Source: Saprospiraceae bacterium
GTDB taxonomy: Bacteria; Bacteroidota; Bacteroidia; Chitinophagales; Saprospiraceae
Assembly (NCBI GenBank): GCA_028279185.1
Contig: JANQSS010000112.1
Span: 149,972 to 213,971, forward strand
Length of the DNA: 64,000 nt
Direction of reading: 5' to 3'
In this document: in pieces, positions 34,641 through 44,070 of the stretch
Numbering within the stretch: the stretch's first letter is position 1
Layout: each line of letters opens with the position of its first letter
The notes under the pieces: model-generated
What the model saw: the letters and a program-made list of their open reading frames with translations, nothing else
What the model was told of the DNA's origin: nothing
Database searches by the model: none
Translations under genes and position numbers: made by a program

Positions 34641-36550
34641 GCTACCTGTTTAAAATTCTTTATTTTCAGTGTAATTTTCAGGCCATCATTGTTATCAAAT
34701 TTGAGTTCAGCATTTAGTTTTCGGGCAAACGAATTAATTAGTGAGTAACCGAATGATTTTTTATTGACGATATCATTCAAGGAAGCACCGACACCGTCGT
34801 CCCCTACATGAAGAACCAATTCATCCTTAATTTTATGAAGTCTAACAAATAGATTGCCTTCGCTTCTGCCATCGAAGGCATACTTCATTGAATTTGCGAG
34901 CAATTCGTTGACCGTTAGCCCTAGTGGAATCATCGTCTCTACGTCAAGCCACAGTGGTTCAACATCGAGTTGTACTCGAATTTCTTTTTCATCGAGGTAA
35001 TATGACTTACTTATATTGTCCACCAGTTTAGACATATATTCCTGAGCATTTACGGCCTTCAGATTGTCGTGTTGATATAATTCTTTATGAATTAAAGCCA
35101 TTGACTCGATTCTGTTATTTCCTTGCATGAGCGCATCTTGGACATCTTCGTCATCAATATATCGGGATTGTAGCGTCAGTAATGCACTTATGACCTGCAA
35201 ATTATTCTTTACGCGATGATGAATTTCCTTTAACAGTAGTTCGTTTTGTTCGTTCGCCTTCGAAATTAATTCTTTTTGACGTTTAATTTTATTGTAAAAG
35301 TATCGTCCTACCACTAGTCCCACTACCGCCATACCTAAAAGCACGAGCAACAAATAGATGCGTCGCTTGTTTTGATCCGCCTCGAACTCGGCAATTGACT
35401 TATCTTTTTGCAACAAGGCTATGTCAAAATCTTTTTCGGCTGACAAAAATCGTATCTCATTTCGTACGCGAAGTGCTTTACTTTGCCGATTCGCCAATTT
35501 CGCATATTCGACTATGTACTTCTGATTACTTTCGTACGCTTTTTTATAATTGGATTTTGCTGCCCAGAACTTTGCGTCCAATTCATAAAAATTTGTGCTT
35601 AGCATTACATTATTCAACCGATCAATCACACCACGTAAAGCACTCAAATAAGTCCCGGCTTCATCCATATTATTCTTATGGATTTGAATACCTGCATTGG
35701 TTAAGTACATTATAATTGTAGCCAATGTTGAAGGTTTACCTTCAGCTTCGCTCACGGCCGCAAATACACGCTCTGCCTCTTCATACTTTTCACGTTTGAA
35801 TAGTATACGTCCTTCAGTAATTTTCGATGACAAAAAATCATTTTGACGACCAAGCTTTCTATATATATTTTTCGCGCTGTCATTAAGCTCACCTGCTTTT
35901 TCATAATTTTCCAGAAAAAGATAGGCATACGACATATTATTCATCGTATTCGCCATCCCCAGGCTATCCTCCCCTTTAGTTTTTATATCCAACGATTCTT
36001 CGTAGAAGTGCAAAGCCTCGGCTTCTCGACCCATTTGTCTATAGATAATTCCCAAATTATTTAAAACCTTTGATCGCTTGGTATCCTGTTTTTGAATCCG
36101 AGCAAGCGTCAAAGCTTCCTGAAATATTGGTATTGCCTTGTCGTGAATTCGTTCCGAAGCATATGCCGATCCAAGATTTATTACATAATCAAGCTCCAAG
36201 TCTGAATATCGATCAGGATAAGATCGTATAAGATCCAACCCTTTACTGAGATAAGAAAAACTAGAATCGGCCTGTCCGCTGTTTATCAATAATGCAGCCC
36301 TTACGCGCCAAATTACGAGTTGAACAGAGTCTGGATTTGGGGAAGAATTTACAATGGACTGTGCCGATTCAAGAGCCAAAAATGAACTATCATTTGCCTT
36401 TCTATTCGCCAAATCAATGCTCATCTGTACGAAATCAAGCGGAGTTTGGGCCACTATGGATTCCCTACTACCAACACAAAAAATTAGAGAAAGAAAAAGC
36501 AATCGAAGAACCACAATCGATACTAATTGGTTAGAATTATCTGAACACAT
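34637..36550 (-). CDS. TPR-containing sensor histidine kinase (HisKA_2 type)
   Basis: 637 residues from the ATG at 36550 (a GTG precedes it). A signal-like N-terminus (VVLRLLFLSLIFCVG) leads to about seven TPR units (residues ~60-340, for example KVLNNLGIIYRQMGREAEAL), then a membrane helix (~395-415, LLLVLLGMAVVGLVVG). A short linker leads to the HisKA_2 dimerisation helix with the phospho-acceptor His in EIHHRVKNNLQVIS, and a HATPase_c domain (N box NELLANSMKYAF, G1 box GDDGVG). The TPR domain should face the periplasm and sense a protein or peptide. Phosphate passes to the coupled response regulator. This TPR-HisKA_2 architecture is common in Bacteroidota. Confidence 0.93.
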   Translation of the reverse strand: MCSDNSNQLVSIVVLRLLFLSLIFCVGSRESIVAQTPLDFVQMSIDLANRKANDSSFLALESAQSIVNSSPNPDSVQLVIWRVRAALLINSGQADSSFSYLSKGLDLIRSYPDRYSDLELDYVINLGSAYASERIHDKAIPIFQEALTLARIQKQDTKRSKVLNNLGIIYRQMGREAEALHFYEESLDIKTKGEDSLGMANTMNNMSYAYLFLENYEKAGELNDSAKNIYRKLGRQNDFLSSKITEGRILFKREKYEEAERVFAAVSEAEGKPSTLATIIMYLTNAGIQIHKNNMDEAGTYLSALRGVIDRLNNVMLSTNFYELDAKFWAAKSNYKKAYESNQKYIVEYAKLANRQSKALRVRNEIRFLSAEKDFDIALLQKDKSIAEFEADQNKRRIYLLLVLLGMAVVGLVVGRYFYNKIKRQKELISKANEQNELLLKEIHHRVKNNLQVISALLTLQSRYIDDEDVQDALMQGNNRIESMALIHKELYQHDNLKAVNAQEYMSKLVDNISKSYYLDEKEIRVQLDVEPLWLDVETMIPLGLTVNELLANSMKYAFDGRSEGNLFVRLHKIKDELVLHVGDDGVGASLNDIVNKKSFGYSLINSFARKLNAELKFDNNDGLKITLKIKNFKQVA

Positions 36551-36727
36551 CACTTTAAGATACGCATATTACGTTGACCATCCGCTTCCAATCTCTTCGT
36601 AATTAAAATGAAAAATGTAATTATAAAAGAAGGAAGCCTGGAATAAATCATCCTATGCTTCCCTCTTGTAAACCCCATTAAGCACCGTAATGTATATATT
36701 CAGTTCGATGAAAACGATGCACCTATG

Positions 36728-38071
36728 TTATTTCAATTGAGCCTGAATCTCTTCGATTAATTTAGCCTGCTCTTCAATGATAACTTGCTGTTCTTGAATT
36801 GCCTTTGTAAGAACGGGAATCAGCTCCATGTAGTTTACACTCTTCCCGTTGAATTGTTCACCGGTTGTACTTTCAACTGATTGCCCATCTTGAACGAGCT
36901 CTGGAAATACAGTTTGAATTTCTTGTGCGATGAAGCCATGCCGCTTTCCTTTTGCAAAGTCTAATTCTTCAAACTCTTCTGATCGGTATTCATAGTCTAC
37001 CGGATTTAACTGCATAATTTTTTCAGTGGCATTTTCCAATTGAGAAATATTCTTCTTAAATCGTGCATCCGAGGCTGCGAGCATTTCGCCGGTAATACAA
37101 ACATCGCCAAAGACTTTTAATCTATTTACACCATCTGGAGCTCCACCTATACCTACATAGCCTAAATCATCAAGTTGCATGCGCGTAATGTCACTACATA
37201 AGAAATTAATACCTGTTTCTCCATCAATATTCGCCGAACTGAGGTTTGATTCAAAAAATATTGCTCCGACTTGATTTGACCCTACAAATGCTGATCGACT
37301 AGAACTAGCATAATTTGAGTTTGCCCCGGTATACCAATCTATGTAGGAATTATTTCCAACCATAGCGATTTCCCTGGCATCGTTGATGACGAGTGCGTCA
37401 TTCGTCTTAGGTTCCAGTGTATTTCCAATGGTGATTGGCCTTGCCCATCTATTCCAATTCGCATCGAATCCCCAGCTAAAATAATCTCCGTTAAAAAAGA
37501 GTGCCTCTTCTCCGTTTGCCTGCAATACCTGGCTAAAAGCACCTGAATACGTTCGATTAATCACCCCATCCGAAGTTAGACCATCACAGGTTACCTGACC
37601 AATGACATTCACATTTCCATCGGAGGTTGCACCATCACATGTTACTCGTCCATTTACATTTAAGTCACCGTCGTCCTCCAACGTCATGACGTCTGAGCCA
37701 GAAGTAGCGTTGATACCGGCCTTAAACAATAAGTCATTATGAAACGCAGTAATAAATCCTTGTTCTGTATATGTGCTAGGTGCAGAGGCAGTGTTTCTCA
37801 TAAATCGAATAGATGATTGTGAGGTAGATGTATGAAATCTTCTAAAATCCAATGTGGCATTTGTATTGGTGATGTCAATACCAGAGGTAAATCGTCCCTC
37901 TCCGAGAACTTCTAATTTATATGTTGGATTTGTAAATCCGATACCAACTTTGTCACCAGTCTGTGATAATATGACATCGCCATTTCCATTCGTCGTCCAT
38001 TGTGCTTCTGCGGAAAGAGTAAAGAGAAGCAACAATATGCAAATTGTTAAAAGATATGTACTTGTTTTCAT
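36728..38071 (-). CDS. Secreted protein with S74 tail-fibre chaperone domain
   Basis: 447 residues from the ATG at 38071, which gives a Sec signal (LLTICILLLLFTLSAEA); upstream codons do not. The segment GDKVGIGFTNPTYKLEVLG is the repeat typical of bacterial 'tail fibre' surface proteins, and the middle is a beta-helix-like stalk. The C-terminal ~110 residues are the intramolecular chaperone/peptidase S74 domain (SDARFKKNISQLENATEKI, then GFIAQEIQTVFPELV), ending in a coiled coil (IQEQQVIIEEQAKLIEEIQ). S74 domains trimerise the stalk and cut themselves off. In Bacteroidota these proteins are surface or secreted. A CCATAC-N4-GTATGG palindrome about 100 bases upstream links it to the LytTR gene. 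Confidence 0.87.
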   Translation of the reverse strand: MKTSTYLLTICILLLLFTLSAEAQWTTNGNGDVILSQTGDKVGIGFTNPTYKLEVLGEGRFTSGIDITNTNATLDFRRFHTSTSQSSIRFMRNTASAPSTYTEQGFITAFHNDLLFKAGINATSGSDVMTLEDDGDLNVNGRVTCDGATSDGNVNVIGQVTCDGLTSDGVINRTYSGAFSQVLQANGEEALFFNGDYFSWGFDANWNRWARPITIGNTLEPKTNDALVINDAREIAMVGNNSYIDWYTGANSNYASSSRSAFVGSNQVGAIFFESNLSSANIDGETGINFLCSDITRMQLDDLGYVGIGGAPDGVNRLKVFGDVCITGEMLAASDARFKKNISQLENATEKIMQLNPVDYEYRSEEFEELDFAKGKRHGFIAQEIQTVFPELVQDGQSVESTTGEQFNGKSVNYMELIPVLTKAIQEQQVIIEEQAKLIEEIQAQLK

Positions 38072-38173
38072 GATAAAATAATTATTTAGTAAATAGACAA
38101 TTTTGATACTCAGCACGATTCTTTGGAGGTAGAGAATTTGATTCAAAAGTATCAGGCCAGATCGGTGGAACTC

Positions 38174-38192
38174 CCATACTTTTGTATGGAAA
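38174..38192 (+). promoter_or_regulatory. Candidate LytTR operator, copy 2
   Basis: CCATAC-TTTT-GTATGG followed by AAA, 103 bases upstream of the S74 protein start. It shares CYATAC-N4-GTATGGAAA with 33986-34004; only the four-base spacer and one arm base differ. Confidence 0.45.
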
Positions 38193-38406
38193 GCATTTTT
38201 AAAGTAGCATTAATTCGTGTATTGCTAGTCTCAACAGGGGTTGTATATAGATACAGGTGGATATGAAATCCATGAAGAGAATGATCAAATTCAACAATTA
38301 ATATGCTGTCAAACAGCTAGCGATAATCCGGATAAAATGTCTTCTACTTGAACAAACCTCCTGGTAAATAAATGTTCCACAGTACCTTCAGAATATACTG
38401 GCAAAA

Positions 38407-39237
38407 CTAGATGTGCATCGCCATCTCATACTGATCGATATAGTTGTCCCACCCAGCATCAATCAATGCATTTACATATTTAATTCGTCGCGAATCAATG
38501 TTATTCAATTTCCAAAGTCCTGCCAGGCAGTTGTTTAATGATTCAACAGCAAGAGACCAGGCCTCAGCATCATCCTGATTTATTACTTCCAATTGGTTGA
38601 CGTATTTGTGCGCAGGATATAAAACAAAATAGCCGAGTTTTCTACCATTTTCTTCTAGGCTATGAAAGGCGAAGCCACTTTCATCTAGTAGAAATGCACC
38701 TGCACAATTGTCCCAGGAATAATATGCCTGTCGATTGGCGAATGTGGACAGAACTTCTTTCAACGTTAATGGAGGTGGTAAGGAATGAACAGGAAATGAT
38801 TCTGCAGTTCGCTTAAAACAATGTAACGTTTTTGTAATTTCAAATCCGATTCTTTTGTATACATGAATGGCCCGTTCATTATTGACCAAAACTTCCAATG
38901 TACACCGGGAAATGGCTGCTTTCTTAAACTCAGGAATAGCATGTTCGTATAACTGGTCAACAATTTTTTGACCTCGAAAAGGAGACCGAACACCTGTGCC
39001 CGAATTAAAAGCTGTCTTTTGACCTCCGATATCATCCACCCCGATAATAATAAATCCAACTAGCTTTTGCTGATCAAACATGCCGAATGACAAATTAAAA
39101 TCAATGCGAGCAACTCGAAATCGGCGTTTCCAATAGTCGATATCTGTGGGCATGGCTATTTCATAAGTCGAAAATGCGTCTAGGAGACAGTCAACAATGT
39201 CCTCAACAGATGTATGTATAAGTGATCGGATTTCCAT
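38407..39237 (-). CDS. GNAT-family N-acetyltransferase
   Basis: 276 residues. The N-terminal half has the acetyl-CoA fold: KLVGFIIIGVDDIGG (strands 2-4), GTGVRSPFRGQKIVDQLYEH (the R-x-x-G-x-G/A pyrophosphate loop in the form RSPFRG), and LEVLVNNERAIHVYKRIGF (the closing motif). The C-terminal ~110 residues form a second, diverged domain that may be a degenerate GNAT copy (FVLYPAHKYVNQLEVINQDD). The acceptor is unknown. It follows the cytosine deaminase gene by 40 bp on the same strand and may be its operon partner, but no link to pyrimidine use is evident. Confidence 0.83.
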   Translation of the reverse strand: MEIRSLIHTSVEDIVDCLLDAFSTYEIAMPTDIDYWKRRFRVARIDFNLSFGMFDQQKLVGFIIIGVDDIGGQKTAFNSGTGVRSPFRGQKIVDQLYEHAIPEFKKAAISRCTLEVLVNNERAIHVYKRIGFEITKTLHCFKRTAESFPVHSLPPPLTLKEVLSTFANRQAYYSWDNCAGAFLLDESGFAFHSLEENGRKLGYFVLYPAHKYVNQLEVINQDDAEAWSLAVESLNNCLAGLWKLNNIDSRRIKYVNALIDAGWDNYIDQYEMAMHI

Positions 39238-39277
39238 TTTTTATCCTAGTAAATCGATGAAAAATATCAAGAAATTA

Positions 39278-39736
39278 TTACAAATCACCTATGTCCTCAA
39301 ACCACAGTTTGGGGTTTTTCTGTATAAATTCTTGCATCATTGCAATGCATTCAGGTAGTTGCATATTTATGACTTCAACCCCGTGTGACTCCATAAATTC
39401 CTTTGAACCCTCAAAGGTCACATTTTCACCAACAATAACTTTTGGAATATTGAATTGAACGATAGTCCCGCCGCACATATAGCAGGGCATTAGTGTCGAG
39501 TAAATCGTGCACTCTTTATAACTGCCAACACGGCCAGCATTGTTCAAACAATCCATTTCGCCATGGAGAATGGGGTTCTTTTCTTGCACGCGTTTGTTAT
39601 GTCCCTTAGCAACGATCATTCCATCTCGTACGAGGACAGAACCAATTGGAATACCACCTTCTGAACGGCTTTTTTTGGCTTGCTCGATGGCTATTCTCAT
39701 AAAATTTAAATGCTCAACATTCTGCTTTTCATTCAT
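39278..39736 (-). CDS. Cytosine deaminase, yeast FCY1-like
   Basis: 152 residues of the CDA/zinc deaminase superfamily. HGEMDCL supplies the zinc His and catalytic Glu; TLMPCYMCGG supplies the two zinc Cys. Positions that separate yeast-type cytosine deaminase from tRNA-adenosine or guanine deaminases are present: NPILHGEMDCLNNAGR, the VGENVTFEGS loop and the C-terminal WFEDIG. The expected reaction is cytosine + water to uracil + ammonia, in the cytosol. Its place next to the uracil catabolism genes fits feeding cytosine into the pathway. It starts 244 bp after preA, so it may have its own promoter; a CCTAT-N6-ATAGG inverted repeat lies at 39873-39888. Confidence 0.85.
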   Translation of the reverse strand: MNEKQNVEHLNFMRIAIEQAKKSRSEGGIPIGSVLVRDGMIVAKGHNKRVQEKNPILHGEMDCLNNAGRVGSYKECTIYSTLMPCYMCGGTIVQFNIPKVIVGENVTFEGSKEFMESHGVEVINMQLPECIAMMQEFIQKNPKLWFEDIGDL

Positions 39737-39872
39737 TTTTTAAGATAGAACTTTTATGTATTTTAACGAAGCATTCCATGGCAATAGTAATGATGGTTTC
39801 TAATTAATCTCGATTCTTTGTTATTTATCATTTTTGAGCCAATGGCTATCAATTGCTCGCATTTCGTTATTC

Positions 39873-39888
39873 CCTATTTTAATATAGG
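39873..39888. promoter_or_regulatory. Inverted repeat upstream of the cytosine deaminase gene
   Basis: CCTAT and ATAGG flank six A/T bases (a 16-bp unit) in the 244-bp gap between preA and the deaminase gene, about 140 bases before its start. It may be an operator; the evidence is only symmetry and position. Confidence 0.25.
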
Positions 39889-39980
39889 ACAAGACCTTTA
39901 CGTAGGGCTTGATTCTTTACATTTGGTATTGTAATTGACATTATTCTTGCCATTGAGGTTGAACTACCCACTCCCCTATT

Positions 39981-41327
39981 TTATTTTGACCTATGCTTCA
40001 GTGCATCCTGCACAGTGGGAACATAATGATGTTTTCCACCGGCACGGTCGTCATTAAATGAAGTCGGAATATCGTCTAACTGTGTTCGTTGATCCCATGT
40101 AACATGTTGTTTACCATCATCTCTTTTTTCCATGGTTATACATTCTTCGACCGGGCATACAAGTGCGCATAAATTACATCCAACACAATTTTCATCAATT
40201 ATTTCCGGAATTCGATTACCGTTTGTACGGTCCAATTTTATAGCTTGATGAGCACCATCGTCACAGGCGATATAGCAGAGGTCACAACCAATACATTTTT
40301 GCGGATTAATATTGGCAACCACTTTATGCTTCAAGTTTAAATGTTTCCACTCCGTAACATTTGGCAGTGCCTTTCCGATGAAATCATAAATTGTGTTGTA
40401 GTTTTTGTCATTCATAAATTGCACCAAACCCGCTTCCATTTCTCGAACAATACCAAACCCGTAGTGCATAACCGCTGTACATACTTGGACCGAACCCGCA
40501 CCGAGTAGTATAAATTCAACGATATCGCGCCATGTCTCGATTCCTCCGATTCCCGAAACCGGTGTGTTTTTAATTTCCGGATGTTGTGTCAATTCTTTTA
40601 CCATTTCAAGTGCAATGGGTTTTACGGCGGGGCCGCAATAACCTCCATTCGTGCCTTTACCGTCTACAACTGGATATGGTGCATAGGTGTCTAAATCAAT
40701 TCCTACAATGCTTTTAATTGTATTTATGAGGGAGATGGCGTTGGTTCCTCCTCGTACCGCGGCAAGGCCGGGGTCCACAATATGCGATATGTTAGGTGTT
40801 AACTTAGTGATAACGGGCACCTGCGCAACTTCCATAACCCAGGAAACTATGGTCTGCAAGACTTCAGGTTCTTGTCCTACTGCTGAGCCCATTCCGCGTT
40901 CACACATACCATGCGGGCAGCCAAAATTTAACTCAATACCATCGGCACCAGCATTTTCAACATCCTTTATTATCTGCTGCCATTCCTCTTGTGATTCGAC
41001 CATAAGGCTAGCGATCACGGCATGATCCGGAAAATACTTTTTAACTTCTTCTATTTCTTTCAAATTATCGGATAACGGACGGTCGGTAATTAATTCAATA
41101 TTATTAAATCCAGCCATGCGTGTATCGCGGTAGTTTATAGAACCGTACCGACTCGACACATTGACAACGGGGACACCTAATGTTTTCCACACGGCGCCGC
41201 CCCAGCCTGCATCAAAAGCTTTCATAACTTGGTAACCCGAATTTGTTGGTGGAGCCGAGGCCAACCAAAATGGATTTGGCGATTTTATTCCGGCAAAATT
41301 TATGGATAGATCTGGCATATATGTCAT
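39981..41327 (-). CDS. preA: Dihydropyrimidine dehydrogenase (NAD-dependent), PreA subunit
   Basis: 448 residues. Residues ~5-310 are the DHOD-like FMN barrel: NPFWLASAPPTNSGYQV, ELNFGCPHGMCERGMGSAVG (with the catalytic-loop Cys) and VSGIGGIETWRDIVEFILLG (phosphate site). Residues ~335-400 hold two 4Fe-4S motifs, CIGCDLCYIAC and CVGCNLCALVCP. It reduces uracil (or thymine) to the 5,6-dihydro form. Electrons come from NADH through the PreT partner, encoded 21 bp upstream. Length and motifs match E. coli PreA (~411 residues) plus a short C-terminal extension. The ATG at 41318 is a second possible start. Confidence 0.95.
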   Translation of the reverse strand: MTYMPDLSINFAGIKSPNPFWLASAPPTNSGYQVMKAFDAGWGGAVWKTLGVPVVNVSSRYGSINYRDTRMAGFNNIELITDRPLSDNLKEIEEVKKYFPDHAVIASLMVESQEEWQQIIKDVENAGADGIELNFGCPHGMCERGMGSAVGQEPEVLQTIVSWVMEVAQVPVITKLTPNISHIVDPGLAAVRGGTNAISLINTIKSIVGIDLDTYAPYPVVDGKGTNGGYCGPAVKPIALEMVKELTQHPEIKNTPVSGIGGIETWRDIVEFILLGAGSVQVCTAVMHYGFGIVREMEAGLVQFMNDKNYNTIYDFIGKALPNVTEWKHLNLKHKVVANINPQKCIGCDLCYIACDDGAHQAIKLDRTNGNRIPEIIDENCVGCNLCALVCPVEECITMEKRDDGKQHVTWDQRTQLDDIPTSFNDDRAGGKHHYVPTVQDALKHRSK

Positions 41328-41348
41328 TTAATAATTAAAAAACGTAAA

Positions 41349-42674
41349 TTATATTGATAATTTATTATGAATTCCTATAGCCGCCATTTTACCTTCGAAT
41401 GCCGCGTTGACTACTTCAGCTCCACCATTGACTACATCTCCTCCCGCAAAATATTTGGGGTTGGATGTCTGATATGACGTCGGGTCAACAACTATGCGAT
41501 TTTTGCTATCCAAGGATAAATCTGATATTAATTGAAGAAATTTGACTTGCTTTCCCTGGCCAGTCGCCTTTATGACCAGGTCACAGGGAATATCAAACTC
41601 ACTCCCATCTACATAAGCCAATTTGCCTTCAATGTTCAATGTTTTTACAAATTGCACGCCGGTGACTTCATGCTCACCCAGGATAGCAACAGGCTGTGCC
41701 TGAAATATGGAACGAACGCCTGCGCTGACAGCCAATTTATGTTCAAAATCATAAGCCGACATACTCATTTTGTCCCGCCGATAGGCCAATGTCACTTCTG
41801 TAGCACCCATGCGGGCTGCTTCCGAAGCTGCGTCCATAGCCGTATTGCCGCCACCGATAACCAAAACTCGGTCGGGAACGACAACATTATGGTGGTTCAT
41901 TCTTAATTCCTCGATCCACTCAACAGCACCTACAACCCCATTTAGCTTTTCACCTTGTAAATTTAATGATGCCGTTGATCCAATTCCCACTCCGATAAAA
42001 ATGGCTTCATAATCATTCTCAAGTTGTTTTATATCATTTTTGGAAATAATGGGATTATTATAAATTACATTAAAACCAAGTTGGCTTTGCAGATAATTAA
42101 ATTCATCCAACACTTCATCATTTGTAATTTTATAAGGCGCAATCCCGAAAACCGTCAATCCGGTCGGTTTATCTTTTGCTTCGAAAATATCAACGTGATA
42201 ACCCAAAATACGCAATTCACACGCACAAGCTATACTAGCCGGGCCAGCACCAACCAATGCTATTTTTTTGCCATTTGCCTCACCTGGAGTGAAGTGAAGT
42301 GAATTTTGCGACATGGCCTTCTCCGTAGCATAGTTTTGAAGCCTTCCAATCTGAATTGGTGGTACATCCTGGTGATTGTGCACACAAGCGCCTTCGCAAA
42401 GTACGCCTGTAGGACAAATTTTGCCACACGCATTGCCTAGCCAATTCGTATCAAAAATGGTTGCCGCTGCACCAGAGGTATTTTTTGATTGAATTTGTTT
42501 AATGAATAAGGGAATATCGATTCCGGTTGGACAAGCCGATATACACGGTGCATCGTAACAAAATAGACAACGGGCGCTTTCATAAAATGCTTCTGAATCA
42601 CTCATCAGCGGTTTTTTCTGACTGAAATTTTCCTGAAATTCAAGCTCACTTTCCGGTCTTTTATAAAGGCTCAT
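41349..42674 (-). CDS. preT: Dihydropyrimidine dehydrogenase, PreT (NADH-oxidising) subunit
   Basis: 441 residues of the glutamate-synthase small-subunit-like family. The N-terminal 4Fe-4S region has CLFCYDAPCISACPTGIDIP and CGKICPTGVLCEGAC. The FAD-binding Rossmann motif ALVGAGPASIACACEL is near residue 145. The NAD-binding motif VLVIGGGNTAMDAASEAARM is near 275, and the closing FAD motif GGDVVNGGAEVVNAAFEGK near 415. PreT passes electrons from NADH to PreA. The gene is 25 bp after the ureidopropionase gene and 21 bp before preA, in one operon. Confidence 0.94.
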   Translation of the reverse strand: MSLYKRPESELEFQENFSQKKPLMSDSEAFYESARCLFCYDAPCISACPTGIDIPLFIKQIQSKNTSGAAATIFDTNWLGNACGKICPTGVLCEGACVHNHQDVPPIQIGRLQNYATEKAMSQNSLHFTPGEANGKKIALVGAGPASIACACELRILGYHVDIFEAKDKPTGLTVFGIAPYKITNDEVLDEFNYLQSQLGFNVIYNNPIISKNDIKQLENDYEAIFIGVGIGSTASLNLQGEKLNGVVGAVEWIEELRMNHHNVVVPDRVLVIGGGNTAMDAASEAARMGATEVTLAYRRDKMSMSAYDFEHKLAVSAGVRSIFQAQPVAILGEHEVTGVQFVKTLNIEGKLAYVDGSEFDIPCDLVIKATGQGKQVKFLQLISDLSLDSKNRIVVDPTSYQTSNPKYFAGGDVVNGGAEVVNAAFEGKMAAIGIHNKLSI

Positions 42675-42699
42675 ACGTTAAATCGTATTTAGAAATTAA

Positions 42700-43566
42700 T
42701 TAAAGTTCTGTCAATCGACCATACGTTTCTGGTCGCCGATCTCTAAAAAACTGCCAGGTGGAACGGACTTCGTCTATCATATCGAGATCAAATTCTGCAA
42801 CTAACAACTCATCTTTGTCTTCCGAAGCCTGAGCGAAAATTTGCCCGCGTGGATCAACGAAATAGGAACTCCCATAAAATTTACCCAAGTCCCAAGGTTT
42901 TTCATGACCAACTCGATTGATACAGCCCATAAAATAACCATTCGCCGCTGCGTGGGCAGGTTGTTCAAGTTCCCATAAATATTGCGAAAGTCCTGTTACG
43001 GTTGCCGAGGGATTGTAAACAATTTCTGCACCGTTTAATCCAAGTATTCTTGCTCCATCGGGGAAATGTCTATCATAGCAAATATAGACTCCCACCTTAG
43101 CATACTTTGTTTGAAACACGGGATAACCTAAATTACCTGGTTTGAAGAAAAACTTTTCCCAAAAACCAGTAGTATGTGGAATATGGTTTTTCCTGTATTT
43201 TCCGAGATAGCTTCCATCTGCATCAATAACTGCGGCCGTATTGTACAAGACCCCGGGTTGTTCTTTTTCATAAATGGGGACAACAATAACCATACTATAT
43301 TTCCTGGCATATGCCTGCATTTCCTCTACCGTCTCCCCCGGAATTGGTTCAGCTGATGCATACCAGGCACGATCTTGACCGGGACAAAAATATGGTGTAT
43401 TAAAAATCTCCTGTAGGCAAAGAATTTGCACTCCTTGTTCTCCGGCCCGATCAATGAATGGTAAGTGTTTGTTGAGCATGGCGCGTTTGATTTCATTAAT
43501 CGTTCCCTCGCCTTCAGTCATTGGTAAACTCATTTGAATGAGGCCTGATTTAATTTTTCTTGGCAT
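42700..43566 (-). CDS. Beta-ureidopropionase (N-carbamoyl-beta-alanine amidohydrolase), nitrilase superfamily
   Basis: 288 residues with the nitrilase catalytic triad: Glu in LCLQEIFNTPYF, Lys in YRKNHIPH and Cys in YICYDRHFPDGARILGLNG. The C-terminal WQFFRDRRPETYG is typical of beta-ureidopropionases and N-carbamoylputrescine amidases. Operon context decides for the former: it hydrolyses N-carbamoyl-beta-alanine to beta-alanine, CO2 and ammonia. It is followed by preT after 25 bp and preceded by the S23-type gene, after a gap of 120 bp that is unusual within this operon. Confidence 0.92.
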   Translation of the reverse strand: MPRKIKSGLIQMSLPMTEGEGTINEIKRAMLNKHLPFIDRAGEQGVQILCLQEIFNTPYFCPGQDRAWYASAEPIPGETVEEMQAYARKYSMVIVVPIYEKEQPGVLYNTAAVIDADGSYLGKYRKNHIPHTTGFWEKFFFKPGNLGYPVFQTKYAKVGVYICYDRHFPDGARILGLNGAEIVYNPSATVTGLSQYLWELEQPAHAAANGYFMGCINRVGHEKPWDLGKFYGSSYFVDPRGQIFAQASEDKDELLVAEFDLDMIDEVRSTWQFFRDRRPETYGRLTEL

Positions 43567-43686
43567 ATAATATTTATTTTTGTATCAAGTTCAAAGTTTC
43601 AAGTTTTAGGATACTGGTTGCCTATTTCAGATTTAAGGTACTATGTTTAAGGATTATTAGCTGAGCAATATCTATTTACAATTCGA

Positions 43687-44070
43687 TTAAGAATTAAATT
43701 TTTTTCCTTTTAGGGGTGATTTCCTTAAATATGATATTAACCCGGCAACTAATTTAGCAACCAGTATCGACTGTTCTTTAGCTTCCTCGAATTCCTCATA
43801 AGTTATATACTCATAGTCTTTTGCCCGATAAAGGTGATTACGCGTGTCTGCTACATAGGCTTTAGGTATCGATAAAAATTGAATAAACTCTCGGCTTCCA
43901 TCTCTTTCAAATCCTTCAGCAATGTTGTCCATGGCGCTGCCTGAACTTTTTCTTATTTGTCTGACCAATGCGAAGTCTTGTGAAAAGTCTTTCTTACGTG
44001 TAAGTACTTTTATCATTTTACACAAGATTCTTGCTTCTTGCCATGCTTTAATTTCCTCAAGCCTCGTCAT
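43687..44070 (-). CDS. Four-helix-bundle protein (23S rRNA intervening-sequence / S23 family)
   Basis: 127 residues from the ATG at 44070. Four amphipathic helices are visible: IKAWQEARILCKMIKVLTR, FALVRQIRKSSGSAMDNIAE, REFIQFLSIPKAYVADTRNH and YEEFEEAKEQSILVAKLVAG. The motif S-G-S-A-M-D-N-I-A-E-G is the family signature ('S..SI..NIAEG'). Relatives are encoded in 23S rRNA intervening sequences, stand alone in Bacteroidota genomes, or act as Avd accessory proteins of diversity-generating retroelements. No reverse transcriptase or template repeat is seen here. The gene sits between two pyrimidine-catabolism genes with unusually wide flanks (about 180 and 120 bp), so it looks like an insertion. 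Its role is unknown. Confidence 0.88.
   Translation of the reverse strand: MTRLEEIKAWQEARILCKMIKVLTRKKDFSQDFALVRQIRKSSGSAMDNIAEGFERDGSREFIQFLSIPKAYVADTRNHLYRAKDYEYITYEEFEEAKEQSILVAKLVAGLISYLRKSPLKGKKFNS

Noticed and set aside
37339..37542. Antisense frame within the S74 protein gene, and many similar frames inside other genes
   Set aside because: They lie wholly inside well-supported genes and have no motif or start signal of their own.
43687..44070. Diversity-generating retroelement accessory gene (avd)
   Set aside because: The fold family fits, but no reverse transcriptase, template repeat or variable repeat is found in the window.
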